A stretch of DNA of 37,852 nt from an uncultured Faecalibacterium sp. (GCA_934501115.1 CAKSTO010000020.1:1-37852), one strand, 5' to 3'; positions 23,024 to 32,080 are shown, numbered from the stretch's first letter. The notes: generated by a model from the letters alone, not told the origin. A program made the numbers and translations.

Positions 23024-25483
23024 TCAGCACACCGCGCCGGGCTGGGACTTATCGACGGCGGGCGGGACGATGCCCTCCCCCGCCGTGGTCTTTTTACGGG
23101 TGCGGCTGGCCGGAGCCTTCGCTTTTTTCACGTTCTGGGGCTTCAGCAGAGCCGCATTCAGCACCTGTGTGAGATTCGACATCGGCAGGAAGGTCAGGTT
23201 TTTCTTCACCTCGTCGTCCACCTCATAGAGGTCGGGCTCGTTGTCCTTGGGAATCAGCACCGTCTTCATGCCCTCGCGATAGGCCGCCATGCTCTTCTCC
23301 CGCAGGCCTCCGATGGGCAGCACATTGCCGTGCAGGGTGATCTCACCCGTCATCGCCACGTCGCCGCGCACCGGGATCCCGGACAGGCAGGACACCAGAG
23401 CCGTGGTCAGTGTGACACCTGCGCTCGGGCCGTCCTTGGGCACTGCGCCCTCAGGGGCGTGGATGTGCAGGTCGCACTTCTTGAGCCGCTCAGCGTTGAT
23501 GCCGTATTCGGCTGCATGGACGCGCACCCAGGTAACAGCCAGCTGTGCGCTCTCCTTCATCACATCGCCCAGAGAACCTGTGACGGTGATCTTTCCGCTG
23601 CCGTCGTCGATGACCTGCACCTCGATGGGCAAGGTCTCGCCGCCCACACTCGTCCACGCCAGACCATTGGCAATGCCGATGGCATTGGTGCGGTTGAGGA
23701 AGTCCGGCTTGACAAAACGGGGACCAAGCAGTCCCTCCAGCGTTGTGCCGGTAACGGAAACATTTTCTGCCTCACCGGAAGCGATCTTGCGGGCGCATTT
23801 CCGCAGCACACTGGTGATGGTGCGTTCCAGATTACGCACACCCGCCTCACGGGTATAGCCATCAATGATGCCGTACAGAGCACTCTGGCTCAGCGTGACC
23901 TTACCGGTCAGGCCGCAGGCTTTGAGCTGCTTGGGCAGAAGGTGTTTGCGGGCAATATTGTACTTTTCCACGCGGGTATAGCTGGGCAGTTCGATCACAT
24001 CCATACGGTCGCGCAGGGGGCCGGGGATGCTGCCCAGATCGTTGGCTGTGGTGATGAAGAGCACATGACTCAAATCAAACGGGATATCGATAAAGTGGTC
24101 ATTGAAGGTGCTGTTCTGCTCCGGATCCAGTGCCTCCAGCAGAGCCGCTGCCGGGTCGCCCCGGAAGTCGCCCGACAGCTTGTCGATCTCATCCAGCAGC
24201 ATCAAGGGGTTGGAGCTCTTGGCAGAGATCATGGCGCTGATGATCTTGCCGGGCATTGCACCGATGTAGGTACGGCGATGACCGCGGATCTCGGCTTCGT
24301 CACGGACGCCGCCCAGACTGATGCGCACATACTTGCGGCCAAGGCTTTCTGCGATGGAACGTGCGATACTGGTCTTGCCGACACCCGGAGGGCCTACAAG
24401 GCAGATGATCTGTGCCTTCACGTCCGGAGCCAGCTTGCGCACGGCCAGCGTCTCCAGAATGCGGTCTTTGACCTTTTTCAATCCATAGTGGTCGCGATCC
24501 AGGATCTGCTGCGCACGGCCGATGTCAAGGTCATCCACCGTGAAGGTGTTCCACGGCAGGTCAAGGCAGGTGTCCAGATAGGTGCGGATGACAGTTGCTT
24601 CCTGATTGCTGCCCTGCATCTTGGACAGGCGATCCACTTCCTTCAGCAGCTTCTTCTCGCTGTCCTCAGCAAGGTGCAGTTCGGTGATCCTGCGGCGGTA
24701 TTCATCGGCTTCAGCGTGGGTGTCGTCGCCTTCACCCAGCTCATCGCTGATAATGTGCAGCTGCTCGTGGAGATAGTAGTCCCGCTGATTTTTGTCCATG
24801 GATTCGTTGACCTTCTCAGCGATCTCCTTTTCGAGCTTCATCACCTGACACTCACGGCGCAGCATCTCGATGAGCTTTTTCAGGCGGCCGTTCAGGGTAT
24901 TTTCGTCCATGACAGCCTGCTTGTCCTCATAACGAAACAGCAGATTCGCCGGCATATACTCGCTGAGGAAGGCAGGGTCATCGCTGGATACGATGGCAAA
25001 CACTACGTCCTTGCCCAAACGCGGGTTCATGCCAAGGTATTCGTCAAATCCGCTCTTCAATGCGCGCAGAAGAGCTTCGGTCTCCACGGCATCGTCGTTT
25101 TTGCCGGAACGCACCGGTGCCGGACGCACAGAAGAAAGCAGAAAGTCGCCGCTGGTATCCAGCTCGGTAAGTTTGGCACGGTACTTGCCCTCTACCAGAA
25201 CCTTTACGAGATCATCGGACACCCGCAGCACCTGCTTGACCTCAGCGACAACGCCGTAAGTGAACAGATCCTGCTGGGCGGGATCATTGGTCTCCATCTG
25301 CTTCTGCGCCACCAGAAAAACATTGGAATTATTGGCCATCGCCCATTCCACGGCGGCAATGCTTTTTTCCCTGCCCACCTCGAAATGCACGAGGTTGTTG
25401 GGGAACACTACAAGGCCGCGCAGTGCGATAGTAGGCAGATGAAGCTCACGTCGCTCCACCTTGATCGTAACTTTTTCACTCAT
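23024..25483 (-). CDS. lon: ATP-dependent protease Lon
   Basis: The 819-residue serine protease degrades misfolded and regulatory proteins in the cytoplasm. It has the N-terminal LON substrate domain (about 1-210), a coiled coil, the AAA+ module with GPPGVGKT (364-371) and LMLLDEIDKL (about 427-436), and the protease domain with the Ser-Lys dyad Ser687 in KDGPSAG and Lys730. A basic, disordered tail of about 30 residues follows. The start at 25483 follows GGGAGGTG; a further 43 codons are open upstream but run through the promoter and leader. Lon is the housekeeping form, not LonB. Confidence 0.97.
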   Translation of the reverse strand: MSEKVTIKVERRELHLPTIALRGLVVFPNNLVHFEVGREKSIAAVEWAMANNSNVFLVAQKQMETNDPAQQDLFTYGVVAEVKQVLRVSDDLVKVLVEGKYRAKLTELDTSGDFLLSSVRPAPVRSGKNDDAVETEALLRALKSGFDEYLGMNPRLGKDVVFAIVSSDDPAFLSEYMPANLLFRYEDKQAVMDENTLNGRLKKLIEMLRRECQVMKLEKEIAEKVNESMDKNQRDYYLHEQLHIISDELGEGDDTHAEADEYRRRITELHLAEDSEKKLLKEVDRLSKMQGSNQEATVIRTYLDTCLDLPWNTFTVDDLDIGRAQQILDRDHYGLKKVKDRILETLAVRKLAPDVKAQIICLVGPPGVGKTSIARSIAESLGRKYVRISLGGVRDEAEIRGHRRTYIGAMPGKIISAMISAKSSNPLMLLDEIDKLSGDFRGDPAAALLEALDPEQNSTFNDHFIDIPFDLSHVLFITTANDLGSIPGPLRDRMDVIELPSYTRVEKYNIARKHLLPKQLKACGLTGKVTLSQSALYGIIDGYTREAGVRNLERTITSVLRKCARKIASGEAENVSVTGTTLEGLLGPRFVKPDFLNRTNAIGIANGLAWTSVGGETLPIEVQVIDDGSGKITVTGSLGDVMKESAQLAVTWVRVHAAEYGINAERLKKCDLHIHAPEGAVPKDGPSAGVTLTTALVSCLSGIPVRGDVAMTGEITLHGNVLPIGGLREKSMAAYREGMKTVLIPKDNEPDLYEVDDEVKKNLTFLPMSNLTQVLNAALLKPQNVKKAKAPASRTRKKTTAGEGIVPPAVDKSQPGAVC

Positions 25484-25499
25484 TATGCAAACACCTCCC

Positions 25500-25531
25500 G
25501 GCTGCCGGATCCTTCTTCTGATGCGGCAGCC
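25500..25531 (-). promoter_or_regulatory. Hairpin touching the lon ribosome binding site
   Basis: GGCTGCCG and CGGCAGCC form a perfect 8-bp stem with a 16-nt loop. Its 3' arm ends on the base before the GGGAGGTG Shine-Dalgarno (25499-25492), so folding would crowd or stack on the ribosome site. A translational or heat-related control is possible but not shown. Confidence 0.4.
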
Positions 25532-25573
25532 CTGTAAGTCAGAGAATCTATCAAAAAAGCAGGTTGTTTCCTT

Positions 25574-25601
25574 ATTATACTGATTTCCAGCCAAAATGCA
25601 A
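25574..25601 (-). promoter_or_regulatory. lon promoter
   Basis: Minus-strand TTGCAT (25601-25596), 16-bp spacer and consensus TATAAT (25579-25574). The leader to the start codon is about 85 nt. No CIRCE or CtsR box is seen. Confidence 0.7.
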
Positions 25602-25639
25602 CTGTGGTGCATCGGTCGTTGGTTTTTGCCAGCGTCCTT

Positions 25640-25770
25640 GCCCTCTCAGTCTCACTCTGTTCGCCAGCTTCCCCAGGAGGAGCATTTGGCAAAACCGGAA
25701 GGTTCACCGTACTTCCAAAGGCCTCTCACTTTGGGAGAGGTAGCACGGCGTAAGTCGTGACGGAGAGGGC
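25640..25770. repeat. 131-bp palindromic repeat upstream of lon
   Basis: Bounded by GCCCTCTC (25640-25647) and its exact inverse GAGAGGGC (25763-25770). Inside are GCCAGCTTCCCC, a CCAAAGGCCTCTC block and CACGGCGTAAGTCGTGACGG near the right edge. It lies 28 bp after the stop of the Gx-family gene. Together with the lon promoter and leader it accounts for the 314 bp without a gene (25484-25797). Confidence 0.7.
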
Positions 25771-25797
25771 GGAGCTGTTAAAAAAACAGATCGTTTT

Positions 25798-26346
25798 TTA
25801 CTCCTCCCCGCGCTTTTCCTGCGTGGAAAAGCCCATTCTGCCCAGCGCGGGCAGGATCGCCTTCAAGGTGATGGAGGTCAGCGCTCCCATCACAAGACCA
25901 AGGATCAGCATGACCGGCGCATAATACAACGACATTGATGATGAAATGATAACGCCTGCACCCAGCAGCTGACCCGCATTATGCGCAAGCGCACCACATA
26001 CGGACAGAATGAACCATGTAGGGCGCACCGGCAGCAGGTAATACAGCACCCACATGACCAGCAGAGACAAAAGACCGCCGCACAGCGAGAGGAACCCTGC
26101 AGTGAAGCCGGACACCAGAAACACGAACAGCGCTTTGAGCACGTCCAGCACCAGCGCCTGCTTTGCTCCCATAAAAAACAGCGCGTACATGACCACAATG
26201 TTGGCCAGCCCCAGTTTCATGCCCGGCAGAAGCCCCGGGATGGTCAATGTACCCTCGATAAAGGACAGCGCCATTGCCAGCGCAAACAGCAGGCCGGACA
26301 GCGCAATATGGCGTGTTTTCTCATAGTTGTGTCGATTTTTCGGCAT
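25798..26346 (-). CDS. Gx transporter family protein (heptaprenyl diphosphate synthase component I-like)
   Basis: The 182-residue membrane protein has about five hydrophobic segments and the N-terminal pattern LSGLLFALAMALSFIEG with PGMKLGLANIV, typical of the 'Gx transporter'/Hpre_diP_synt_I family. Despite the database name its role is not settled; it looks like a substrate-binding membrane component akin to ECF S-subunits. GHN-type residues lie in ALAHNAGQLLGA. AAAGGAGC precedes the ATG at 26346, only 15 bp after the ABC-F stop, so both are one transcript. Confidence 0.82.
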   Translation of the reverse strand: MPKNRHNYEKTRHIALSGLLFALAMALSFIEGTLTIPGLLPGMKLGLANIVVMYALFFMGAKQALVLDVLKALFVFLVSGFTAGFLSLCGGLLSLLVMWVLYYLLPVRPTWFILSVCGALAHNAGQLLGAGVIISSSMSLYYAPVMLILGLVMGALTSITLKAILPALGRMGFSTQEKRGEE

Positions 26347-26361
26347 ATAAGAAACGCTCCT

Positions 26362-28254
26362 TTATTCTTCGGTCTGGGACTGCTCGTAGGTTTCCTGCTC
26401 TTCCATGGCGGCCTCCCACGCAGCAAACAGCTCCTCCTGATGGAACCGCAGATCGCTGAGCTCATCACTTTTCTGGCGCAGCAGGTCGGGGTCGTTGTAG
26501 ACCTCCGGAGAGTTGATCTCGTTGTCCAGTTCCACCTCCCGTGCACCGCACGCTTCCATTTCATCCTCACAGGCCTTGATCTTGGCGCGCAGCTCCGCGC
26601 GGCGGCGGCGCTGCTCCTTCCCATAGCCTGTCTTGGCAGGCTCGGCAGATTTCTGCACCGTCTGCGCCGGGGCACTGCGCCCCATCAAAGCGTCGTAGTT
26701 TGGGTAGATGGTGGCCTTGCCATCCTCAAGGTAGAGGATGGGGCAGGCAAGACTGTTCATCAGATGACGGTCGTGAGTGACCAGCAGCAGCGTACCGGTG
26801 TAGGCCATAAGTGCTTCGGTCAGGTTCTCGCGGGTGTAGATGTCCAGATGGTTCGTTGGCTCATCGAGGAACAGCAGATTCGGCCGTTCCAGCACGATCT
26901 CTGCAAAACGCAGGCGGGCGAGCTCGCCGCCAGACAGAGCCTCACAAGGCTTGAACACGGTCTCGCCCCGGAAGCCCAGCTTTGCCAGATGGCTGCGCAC
27001 TTCCAGCTCCGTCATGCGGGGATACTTGTTCCAGATGACATCGATGACCCTGCCCTGCCCCAGACGGTTCTGCTGCTGGGCAAAGATACTGGGGCGTGCA
27101 CCGGTGCCAAGACGCACCATGCCGCCGGAAGGGCGGCGCTTGCCGTCCAGCACCTGCATGAGGGTTGATTTGCCCGCGCCGTTTGGCCCCGCGATCACCA
27201 GCCGCTGGCCGCGGCACACCGTGTAGGTAAAGGGTTCCAGCAGAGTGCGGTCGCCGATTTTAATGGTCAAATTCTTGAGCAGCACCAGCTCATTCCACGG
27301 TTCTACGTCATATTCAAAGCGGAACTTGAGCTGGTTCGTCTCGTCTCTTGGCGCTTCCGTGATTTCCAGTTTTTCCAGCTGCTTCCGGCGGCTCTGCGCC
27401 ATTTTTGTCGTGGAGGCACGCACAAGGTTCCGGTCTACGTAGTCCTGCAGTTTTTCGGCCAATGCCACATCCGCATCGTGCTGCTTCTGGCGCAGTGCGT
27501 CGGAGGCTTCTTTCTGGGGCAGGTAGGCAGAGAAGTTTCCCTTGTAGGTGGTCATGGTCTGGAAGGAGACCTCCCAGATTTTTGTGCACACATTATCGAG
27601 GAAATAGCGGTCGTGGCTGACCACCAGCACAGCACCAGAATAGCTCTTGAGATAATTTTCCAGCCACTCCATCGTGGCGAAATCCAGATGGTTGGTGGGC
27701 TCATCCAGAATGAGGACGTCCGGCTTTTCCAAAAGCAGCTTCGCCAGCCGCAGGCGGGTCAGCTCGCCGCCGGAAAGCACCGCGATGTTCTTCGTCCAGG
27801 TATCCTGCGCAAAGCCCATGCCGGACAGAACTTTCTTGATGTTGACATCCATATTGTAGCCGTCGGCGGCGTCTACGATGTTTTGCAGCTGGTCGTGCTG
27901 AGCCAGAAGTGCGGCATCGTCCGGGGATGCCGCCATCTTGCGCTCCAGAACCTGCATCTGCGCCATGGCATCCAGCACAGGGGCAAAGGTGGAGCGCATC
28001 TCTCCATAAATATCGAGCGCTGCATCGAGCTTTGCATTCTGTTCCAGATAGCCCAGTGTCACGCCGTGGGTCACACTGAACTCGCCCTCATAATCCTGAT
28101 ACTCGCCTGTCAGGATCCTGAGCAGCGTGGTCTTGCCCGCACCGTTCTGCCCTACGATGCCAATGCGATCCTCCCGCTCGACGCTGGCCGTCACGTCGTG
28201 CAGGACGATCTTTTCTCCAAAGCTCTTTCCTAATTTTTCCAAATGAATCAGCAT
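26362..28254 (-). CDS. ABC-F family ATP-binding protein (YdiF/Uup-like)
   Basis: The 630-residue soluble protein carries two ABC ATPase cassettes and no membrane segments. Cassette one has GQNGAGKTT (about 35-43), LSGGELTRLRLA and LILDEPTNHLD; cassette two has GPNGAGKST, LSGGELARLRFA and LFLDEPTNHLD. The linker between them is the long helical ABC-F interdomain, followed by a C-terminal coiled coil (about 540-620) rich in Glu and Arg. ABC-F proteins act on the ribosome, either in translation or in antibiotic protection; a housekeeping role is likelier here. It sits 31 bp after a HAD phosphatase gene. Confidence 0.92.
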   Translation of the reverse strand: MLIHLEKLGKSFGEKIVLHDVTASVEREDRIGIVGQNGAGKTTLLRILTGEYQDYEGEFSVTHGVTLGYLEQNAKLDAALDIYGEMRSTFAPVLDAMAQMQVLERKMAASPDDAALLAQHDQLQNIVDAADGYNMDVNIKKVLSGMGFAQDTWTKNIAVLSGGELTRLRLAKLLLEKPDVLILDEPTNHLDFATMEWLENYLKSYSGAVLVVSHDRYFLDNVCTKIWEVSFQTMTTYKGNFSAYLPQKEASDALRQKQHDADVALAEKLQDYVDRNLVRASTTKMAQSRRKQLEKLEITEAPRDETNQLKFRFEYDVEPWNELVLLKNLTIKIGDRTLLEPFTYTVCRGQRLVIAGPNGAGKSTLMQVLDGKRRPSGGMVRLGTGARPSIFAQQQNRLGQGRVIDVIWNKYPRMTELEVRSHLAKLGFRGETVFKPCEALSGGELARLRFAEIVLERPNLLFLDEPTNHLDIYTRENLTEALMAYTGTLLLVTHDRHLMNSLACPILYLEDGKATIYPNYDALMGRSAPAQTVQKSAEPAKTGYGKEQRRRRAELRAKIKACEDEMEACGAREVELDNEINSPEVYNDPDLLRQKSDELSDLRFHQEELFAAWEAAMEEQETYEQSQTEE

Positions 28255-28285
28255 AATTCCAATCCGTTCTTTTCAAATGTGCCGC

Positions 28286-29026
28286 TCAGCACTGGTGGCG
28301 GCGATTCTTCTGGCCTACATTGGCCAGTTCCTCGTCTTCCATCACCAGCGGGTACAGCTGCTCAAGGCTTTCGATCTCGTAGGTCGGCACCACCTTGCCG
28401 GGGTTTTCGTGGTGATCCGGATTGAACCAGCAGGTATCAAGACCTGCATTTGCGCCGCCCTGAATGTCGCTGCTCAAACCGTCGCCTACCACAAGAACAT
28501 GCTCCCGGTTCTCCACGCCCAATGCCCGCAGGGCACCATCAAATATTTTCCGGTTGGGCTTTTCGCTGTCCATCTTTTCGGAAACGAACACATCCTCCAT
28601 AAAGTTCAGGATACCAGACTCAGCCAGACGGCGGGTCTGCACTCGCTGGAAGCCATTCGTCACAACGGCCAGCGTTGCCACCTCAGACAGCTCCCGCAGC
28701 ACATCCAGCACACCGGCGCTCATCAGATCCGGGTGGGTAGACAGCTGATCCAGATAGAACCGGTTCATCTCGGCACCATCGCCGGCTGCATCGATCACTT
28801 TGAGGAAGCGAGTGAACCGCTCGTTCATCAGCTTTTCGCGGCGGATCTGGCCTTTTTCCAGCTGATGCCAAAGTTCTTCGTTGATCGTACGGTAGGTCTG
28901 CACCGTCTCGGCGTCCGGCTCGATGCCGTAGTTCACCAGCGTTTCTGCCAGAGCCTTGCCCTCCGCTGCATCAAAATTGAGCAGGGTGTTGTCTGCGTCG
29001 AACAGCACACAATAATATTTTGCCAT
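28286..29026 (-). CDS. YjjG-family noncanonical pyrimidine nucleotidase (HAD)
   Basis: The 246-residue HAD phosphatase has motif I FDADNTLLNFD (8-18), motif II VVTNG (about 113-117), motif III lysine in SEKPNRKIF and motif IV VVGDGLSSDI. The sequence pattern is like the YjjG/YfnB 5'-nucleotidases, which clear non-standard pyrimidine nucleotides. The ATG at 29026 follows GAGGGAAAACC. It is the first gene of a HAD-ABC-F-Gx series. The family is clear; substrate is inferred. Confidence 0.85.
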   Translation of the reverse strand: MAKYYCVLFDADNTLLNFDAAEGKALAETLVNYGIEPDAETVQTYRTINEELWHQLEKGQIRREKLMNERFTRFLKVIDAAGDGAEMNRFYLDQLSTHPDLMSAGVLDVLRELSEVATLAVVTNGFQRVQTRRLAESGILNFMEDVFVSEKMDSEKPNRKIFDGALRALGVENREHVLVVGDGLSSDIQGGANAGLDTCWFNPDHHENPGKVVPTYEIESLEQLYPLVMEDEELANVGQKNRRHQC

Positions 29027-29084
29027 GGTTTTCCCTCTTTTCCTTTTGCTGCGGCCTTGTATACCGCACGCTTAACAACAGGGA

Positions 29085-29118
29085 GAAGCCAGCCCTGCCC
29101 TCCGGCAGAGCTGGCTTC
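29085..29118 (-). terminator. Stable hairpin after the small acidic protein gene
   Basis: GAAGCCAGCCCTGCC (29085-29099) and GGCAGAGCTGGCTTC (29104-29118) form a 15-bp stem with one mismatch on the plus strand (a G-U pair on the minus strand) and a 4-nt loop. The U-tract is poor on both strands, so it is a weak terminator or an RNA-protecting stem. Confidence 0.55.
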
Positions 29119-29121
29119 CTA

Positions 29122-29343
29122 TCATTCTGTTACGATCTCATACGCCTGTTCGTCTGTTTGCTCCGGATCATTGTCCGGGCAGCCAGTTCCGGCGTCACAG
29201 GGCGTAAGAGCGCATTTCTGCATTTCCTCTTCCCGTGCACCATTTTCCACGTTTTCCCAATCGGTGTCGTAGTAGTCCACATTACCATCGGTCACATCCT
29301 CTGCGCCCGGCAGACCCGGGACGCGGGATCCTTCAAAAAACAT
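29122..29343 (-). CDS. Small acidic hypothetical protein
   Basis: The 73-residue product is not recognised. It is very acidic, with a DYYDTDWENVEN stretch and three cysteines in CALTPCDAGTGC. It has no signal peptide or membrane helix. The GGAGGGG Shine-Dalgarno lies six bases before the ATG, and a stable hairpin follows the stop, which supports it as a real gene. It lies 55 bp downstream of the SGNH hydrolase gene on the same strand and may be co-transcribed. Confidence 0.6.
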   Translation of the reverse strand: MFFEGSRVPGLPGAEDVTDGNVDYYDTDWENVENGAREEEMQKCALTPCDAGTGCPDNDPEQTDEQAYEIVTE

Positions 29344-29398
29344 GGAGACCCCTCCTCTCCTGCCAGCCTATGCAGCAAGGCAGGCAGAGGTGCTTCGC

Positions 29399-31270
29399 TC
29401 AGGAATTTGAAGAAGAAGCCGGTTCTTCATTGGTGGCTTCGCGGCTTGCCGTAGCTTCCGAAGAAGAAGCATGAGACGAGCCGGATGCCGCGGTGCTCTC
29501 ACTGCCGGAAGCACTGGAGCTATGGGAGCCGGAAGTGCTGACAGAAGCGCTGTGTGACGGCGAAGCTGCTTCGCCGGAGCTTCCATGAGACGAACCGGTG
29601 CCGGAACTGGTGCTGTGAGACGAGCCGGATGCCCCATTGGAAGCGGAAGAGCTGGACGCAGGAGCAGTGCTCTCCGAGCTGGATGTACTGCCGGAGGAAG
29701 ATGTAGCTCCCGAGGAAGCCCCGGAAGATGCACCGGACGAAGAACCGGAAGAGCCGGTGCCGCCGGAGCTATGAGAGCCGGACGAACTGCTGCCGGAATG
29801 AGCGGGTGTCACGCCGCTGACCGTCACGTTCAAGGAATTGCTGGTAACGGTGCAGCCATTATAGCTGGCCACCGCGTAGACCTTGAAGGTCTCATTGAGC
29901 ATGGAGGGGTCGACCTCCACCTTCACGGTTGTCCGACCCGCAGCCTGCGGCACCTCGACGCCGTTGGCGTACCAGCGGATCGAGTCGGCATCCAGATACT
30001 TGCCGCTGAGCTTTGCCTTGAAGGTATAGGAATCGCCCAATGCCGCCTTGCCGTCGCTGCTGATGTGGATGGACGCCTGTGCAAACACAGCCGTCACATC
30101 CACGTTCTGCTTGAACTTCGTATCGGTGCGGGTCTTCTGCGTCACACCATCGCTCCATTTGACGAACACATAGCCTTCCTGCGGAACAGCGGTAACACTG
30201 ATGGATTGTTCTGTGCTGGTGACGTCATAGGTCAGCACCGTCTTGCCGCTGGTGCTTCCGCTGCTCAGGGTGCCGCCGCCGGTCTTATCCACATGATAGC
30301 CGGCCTGATAAAGCACGGCTTCTTCCGAGGAAGAGCTTACTGCCTCCGAGCTGCTGGGTGCCTGCACGGCTGCGCTGGGGTTGGCGGTATACTCTGCACG
30401 AGTAGGAATGTTGCTCACATCGGGGCGGCGGTCATCGGTCTCATAGGCGTGGGTGCGCAGGTAACTGAGCATTGCCTTGAGCCCCGCCGGCTTCAGATGG
30501 ATATCGCCGCTCTGATAGTAGTCCTCCCGGCCGTAGCCGTTGGCATCCTTCAGCACTTCGGCGCTGTTCAGGAATTTCAGCCCCATCTCCTCGCACATGG
30601 ACAGCAGTGCCATGTTGAAATCGTCAATCCGGGTCTGATCCATGTTGGGGTAGTTGGAGTGATTGGACGGCACTGGCGGGACAGTGTTCACAATGATGTC
30701 CGTGTAGGGATAGCTTTCCTGAATTGCCTGCACCAGAGCGGTATAATTGCCGATGAACTCGTCCACAGTCATGCCGTTGTCGTTGGTACCCAGCATGATG
30801 ACCACCCTGCGGGGCTTCATTTTGGCCACCGCCTGTGCGATGGTGTAGCTGTTGTTATCCTTCTTGAAGGTAACGATGCCTTCGGTGAGGGCGGCATGGG
30901 TGCCGATGCCCTCTTTCGCACAGAACTGCTGCAGAGAGATCAGGCCATTGGCATACAGGCGAACCGTATTGGAGTCGCCGATGAACAGCGTCTCCTTCTG
31001 ATAATTTTCGCCCGCGTCTGCGGTCTCGGCCAGCAGTGCGCTGGAGGTTTCATTGATCTGATAATGATCTGAAATGTCTTCTTCCCCCGGCACCAGCTCC
31101 TGACTGCCCGGTTTCTCGTCCGGCAGCGCAGGATTTTTCCCGCGCTTGACCAGCGTGAGTGTGATGCCGATGGTCAGCAACGCGGCCAGTGCACACACAA
31201 TGCACACCAGCACCGCCTGTTTCTGCATCGGGGTAAGCGTTTGTTTGTCCGGTTGTATATTCTGCTTCAT
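29399..31270 (-). CDS. Membrane-anchored SGNH/GDSL hydrolase with Ser-rich tail
   Basis: The 623-residue protein has a short cytoplasmic start, one membrane helix (about 19-41) and an extracellular SGNH esterase domain (about 93-265). Catalytic pieces are GDSN with Ser100, GTNDNG and GDIHLKP. A Listeria-Bacteroides-type repeat follows (YEVT-like fold, ending GYVFVKWSDG...VTAVFA), then an Ig-like domain with RWYANGVEVP. The last ~140 residues are a low-complexity Ser/Gly/Ala/Thr tail with no LPxTG sorting signal. It probably deacetylates or trims a cell-surface or dietary glycan. MKQN at 31270 is the chosen start (GGTGAGAG upstream); 31282 is an alternative. Confidence 0.85.
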   Translation of the reverse strand: MKQNIQPDKQTLTPMQKQAVLVCIVCALAALLTIGITLTLVKRGKNPALPDEKPGSQELVPGEEDISDHYQINETSSALLAETADAGENYQKETLFIGDSNTVRLYANGLISLQQFCAKEGIGTHAALTEGIVTFKKDNNSYTIAQAVAKMKPRRVVIMLGTNDNGMTVDEFIGNYTALVQAIQESYPYTDIIVNTVPPVPSNHSNYPNMDQTRIDDFNMALLSMCEEMGLKFLNSAEVLKDANGYGREDYYQSGDIHLKPAGLKAMLSYLRTHAYETDDRRPDVSNIPTRAEYTANPSAAVQAPSSSEAVSSSSEEAVLYQAGYHVDKTGGGTLSSGSTSGKTVLTYDVTSTEQSISVTAVPQEGYVFVKWSDGVTQKTRTDTKFKQNVDVTAVFAQASIHISSDGKAALGDSYTFKAKLSGKYLDADSIRWYANGVEVPQAAGRTTVKVEVDPSMLNETFKVYAVASYNGCTVTSNSLNVTVSGVTPAHSGSSSSGSHSSGGTGSSGSSSGASSGASSGATSSSGSTSSSESTAPASSSSASNGASGSSHSTSSGTGSSHGSSGEAASPSHSASVSTSGSHSSSASGSESTAASGSSHASSSEATASREATNEEPASSSNS

Positions 31271-31306
31271 ATCTCTCACCATTCCACAAGTTTATCCTGT
31301 GCAGGG

Positions 31307-31960
31307 TCAGGCTTGTCCATGCAGGATCTGATCCGCAAGGTCTGCGCAGCTTTCAGCCAGAAGCACCGGGTGGAAGGGCTCCAGCTCTTCCCGGCTGCCG
31401 TAGCCGTACAGCGCACCGGCAGCATCCAGCCCGCAGTCTGCGGCACCGCGCATATCGTCGTTTCGGTCGCCCACCATCAGGACACGCTTGCCCTGCATCA
31501 TGGGCTGAGCCAGTACGTACCGCACGACTTCAGTCTTGGTATCGCGGCTTTCATCCATGGAGGCGCCTCCGATGAAATCAAAGAAAGGTGCCAGACCTTT
31601 TTCCTCCAGAATAGGGGTCACGACCGCAGTAGGCTTGGAGGTTGCGGTGCACAGGAGAAGCCCTGCGTCTTTCAGGCGGCGCAGCATCCCGGCAGCACCA
31701 GAGTACGGCGTGCACTCGTGGCTTCCCTTGACTGCGTAGCTGTCACGGTAAAGGCCGGTGGCCTTTTCAATGAGAGCGGGGTCGGCAAAGTGCTCACCAA
31801 AGCTCTTGCGCAGCGGAGGGCCGAGGTAGCGGCGCAGATCGACATTCGTGGTGTCCACGCCCATTTGAGAAAAAACTTCTTCTAATGTATTTATGATCCC
31901 GGGCGCAGAATCGATCAGCGTCCCGTCCACATCAAACAGAATCGCATCATAGTTCAGCAA
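31307..31960 (-). CDS. HAD-family phosphatase (phosphoglycolate phosphatase-like), TTG start
   Basis: The 217-residue protein is a HAD hydrolase with motif I FDVDGTLIDS at about residues 8-17, LLCTATSKPT (motif II) and MVGDRNDDMRGA (motif IV), with the helical cap typical of phosphoglycolate phosphatase or PpaX. TTG at 31960 is the likely start: GTGAGGAAAG lies about seven bases upstream, and the promoter's predicted transcription start (near 31992) leaves ATG codons at 32008 and 31993 upstream of or at the 5' end. The SGNH gene begins 36 bp downstream and may share the transcript. Confidence 0.82.
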   Translation of the reverse strand: MLNYDAILFDVDGTLIDSAPGIINTLEEVFSQMGVDTTNVDLRRYLGPPLRKSFGEHFADPALIEKATGLYRDSYAVKGSHECTPYSGAAGMLRRLKDAGLLLCTATSKPTAVVTPILEEKGLAPFFDFIGGASMDESRDTKTEVVRYVLAQPMMQGKRVLMVGDRNDDMRGAADCGLDAAGALYGYGSREELEPFHPVLLAESCADLADQILHGQA

Positions 31961-31998
31961 TTTACAGCTTTCCTCACTTTCATGGTGATACATTGTAT

Positions 31999-32027
31999 AG
32001 TATAGCACAGAATCTGCGCATCAGCAA
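31999..32027 (-). promoter_or_regulatory. Promoter of the HAD phosphatase (and SGNH) genes
   Basis: Minus-strand TTGCTG (32027-32022), exactly 17 bp, then TATACT (32004-31999). It fixes the translation start to the TTG at 31960. Confidence 0.7.
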
Positions 32028-32080
32028 TTCCAACAAATGGTTTTTACAAAAATTATGCATTTTCGCATTGCACAGCAGCA

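Noticed and set aside
23003..25537. 844-residue open frame antisense to lon
   Set aside because: Lon has all catalytic motifs; the antisense frame is composition-driven and has no start signal.
29420..29800. CRISPR-like or tandem repeat array
   Set aside because: The repeats are irregular Ser/Gly/Ala codons within the tail of the SGNH hydrolase, not spaced direct repeats.
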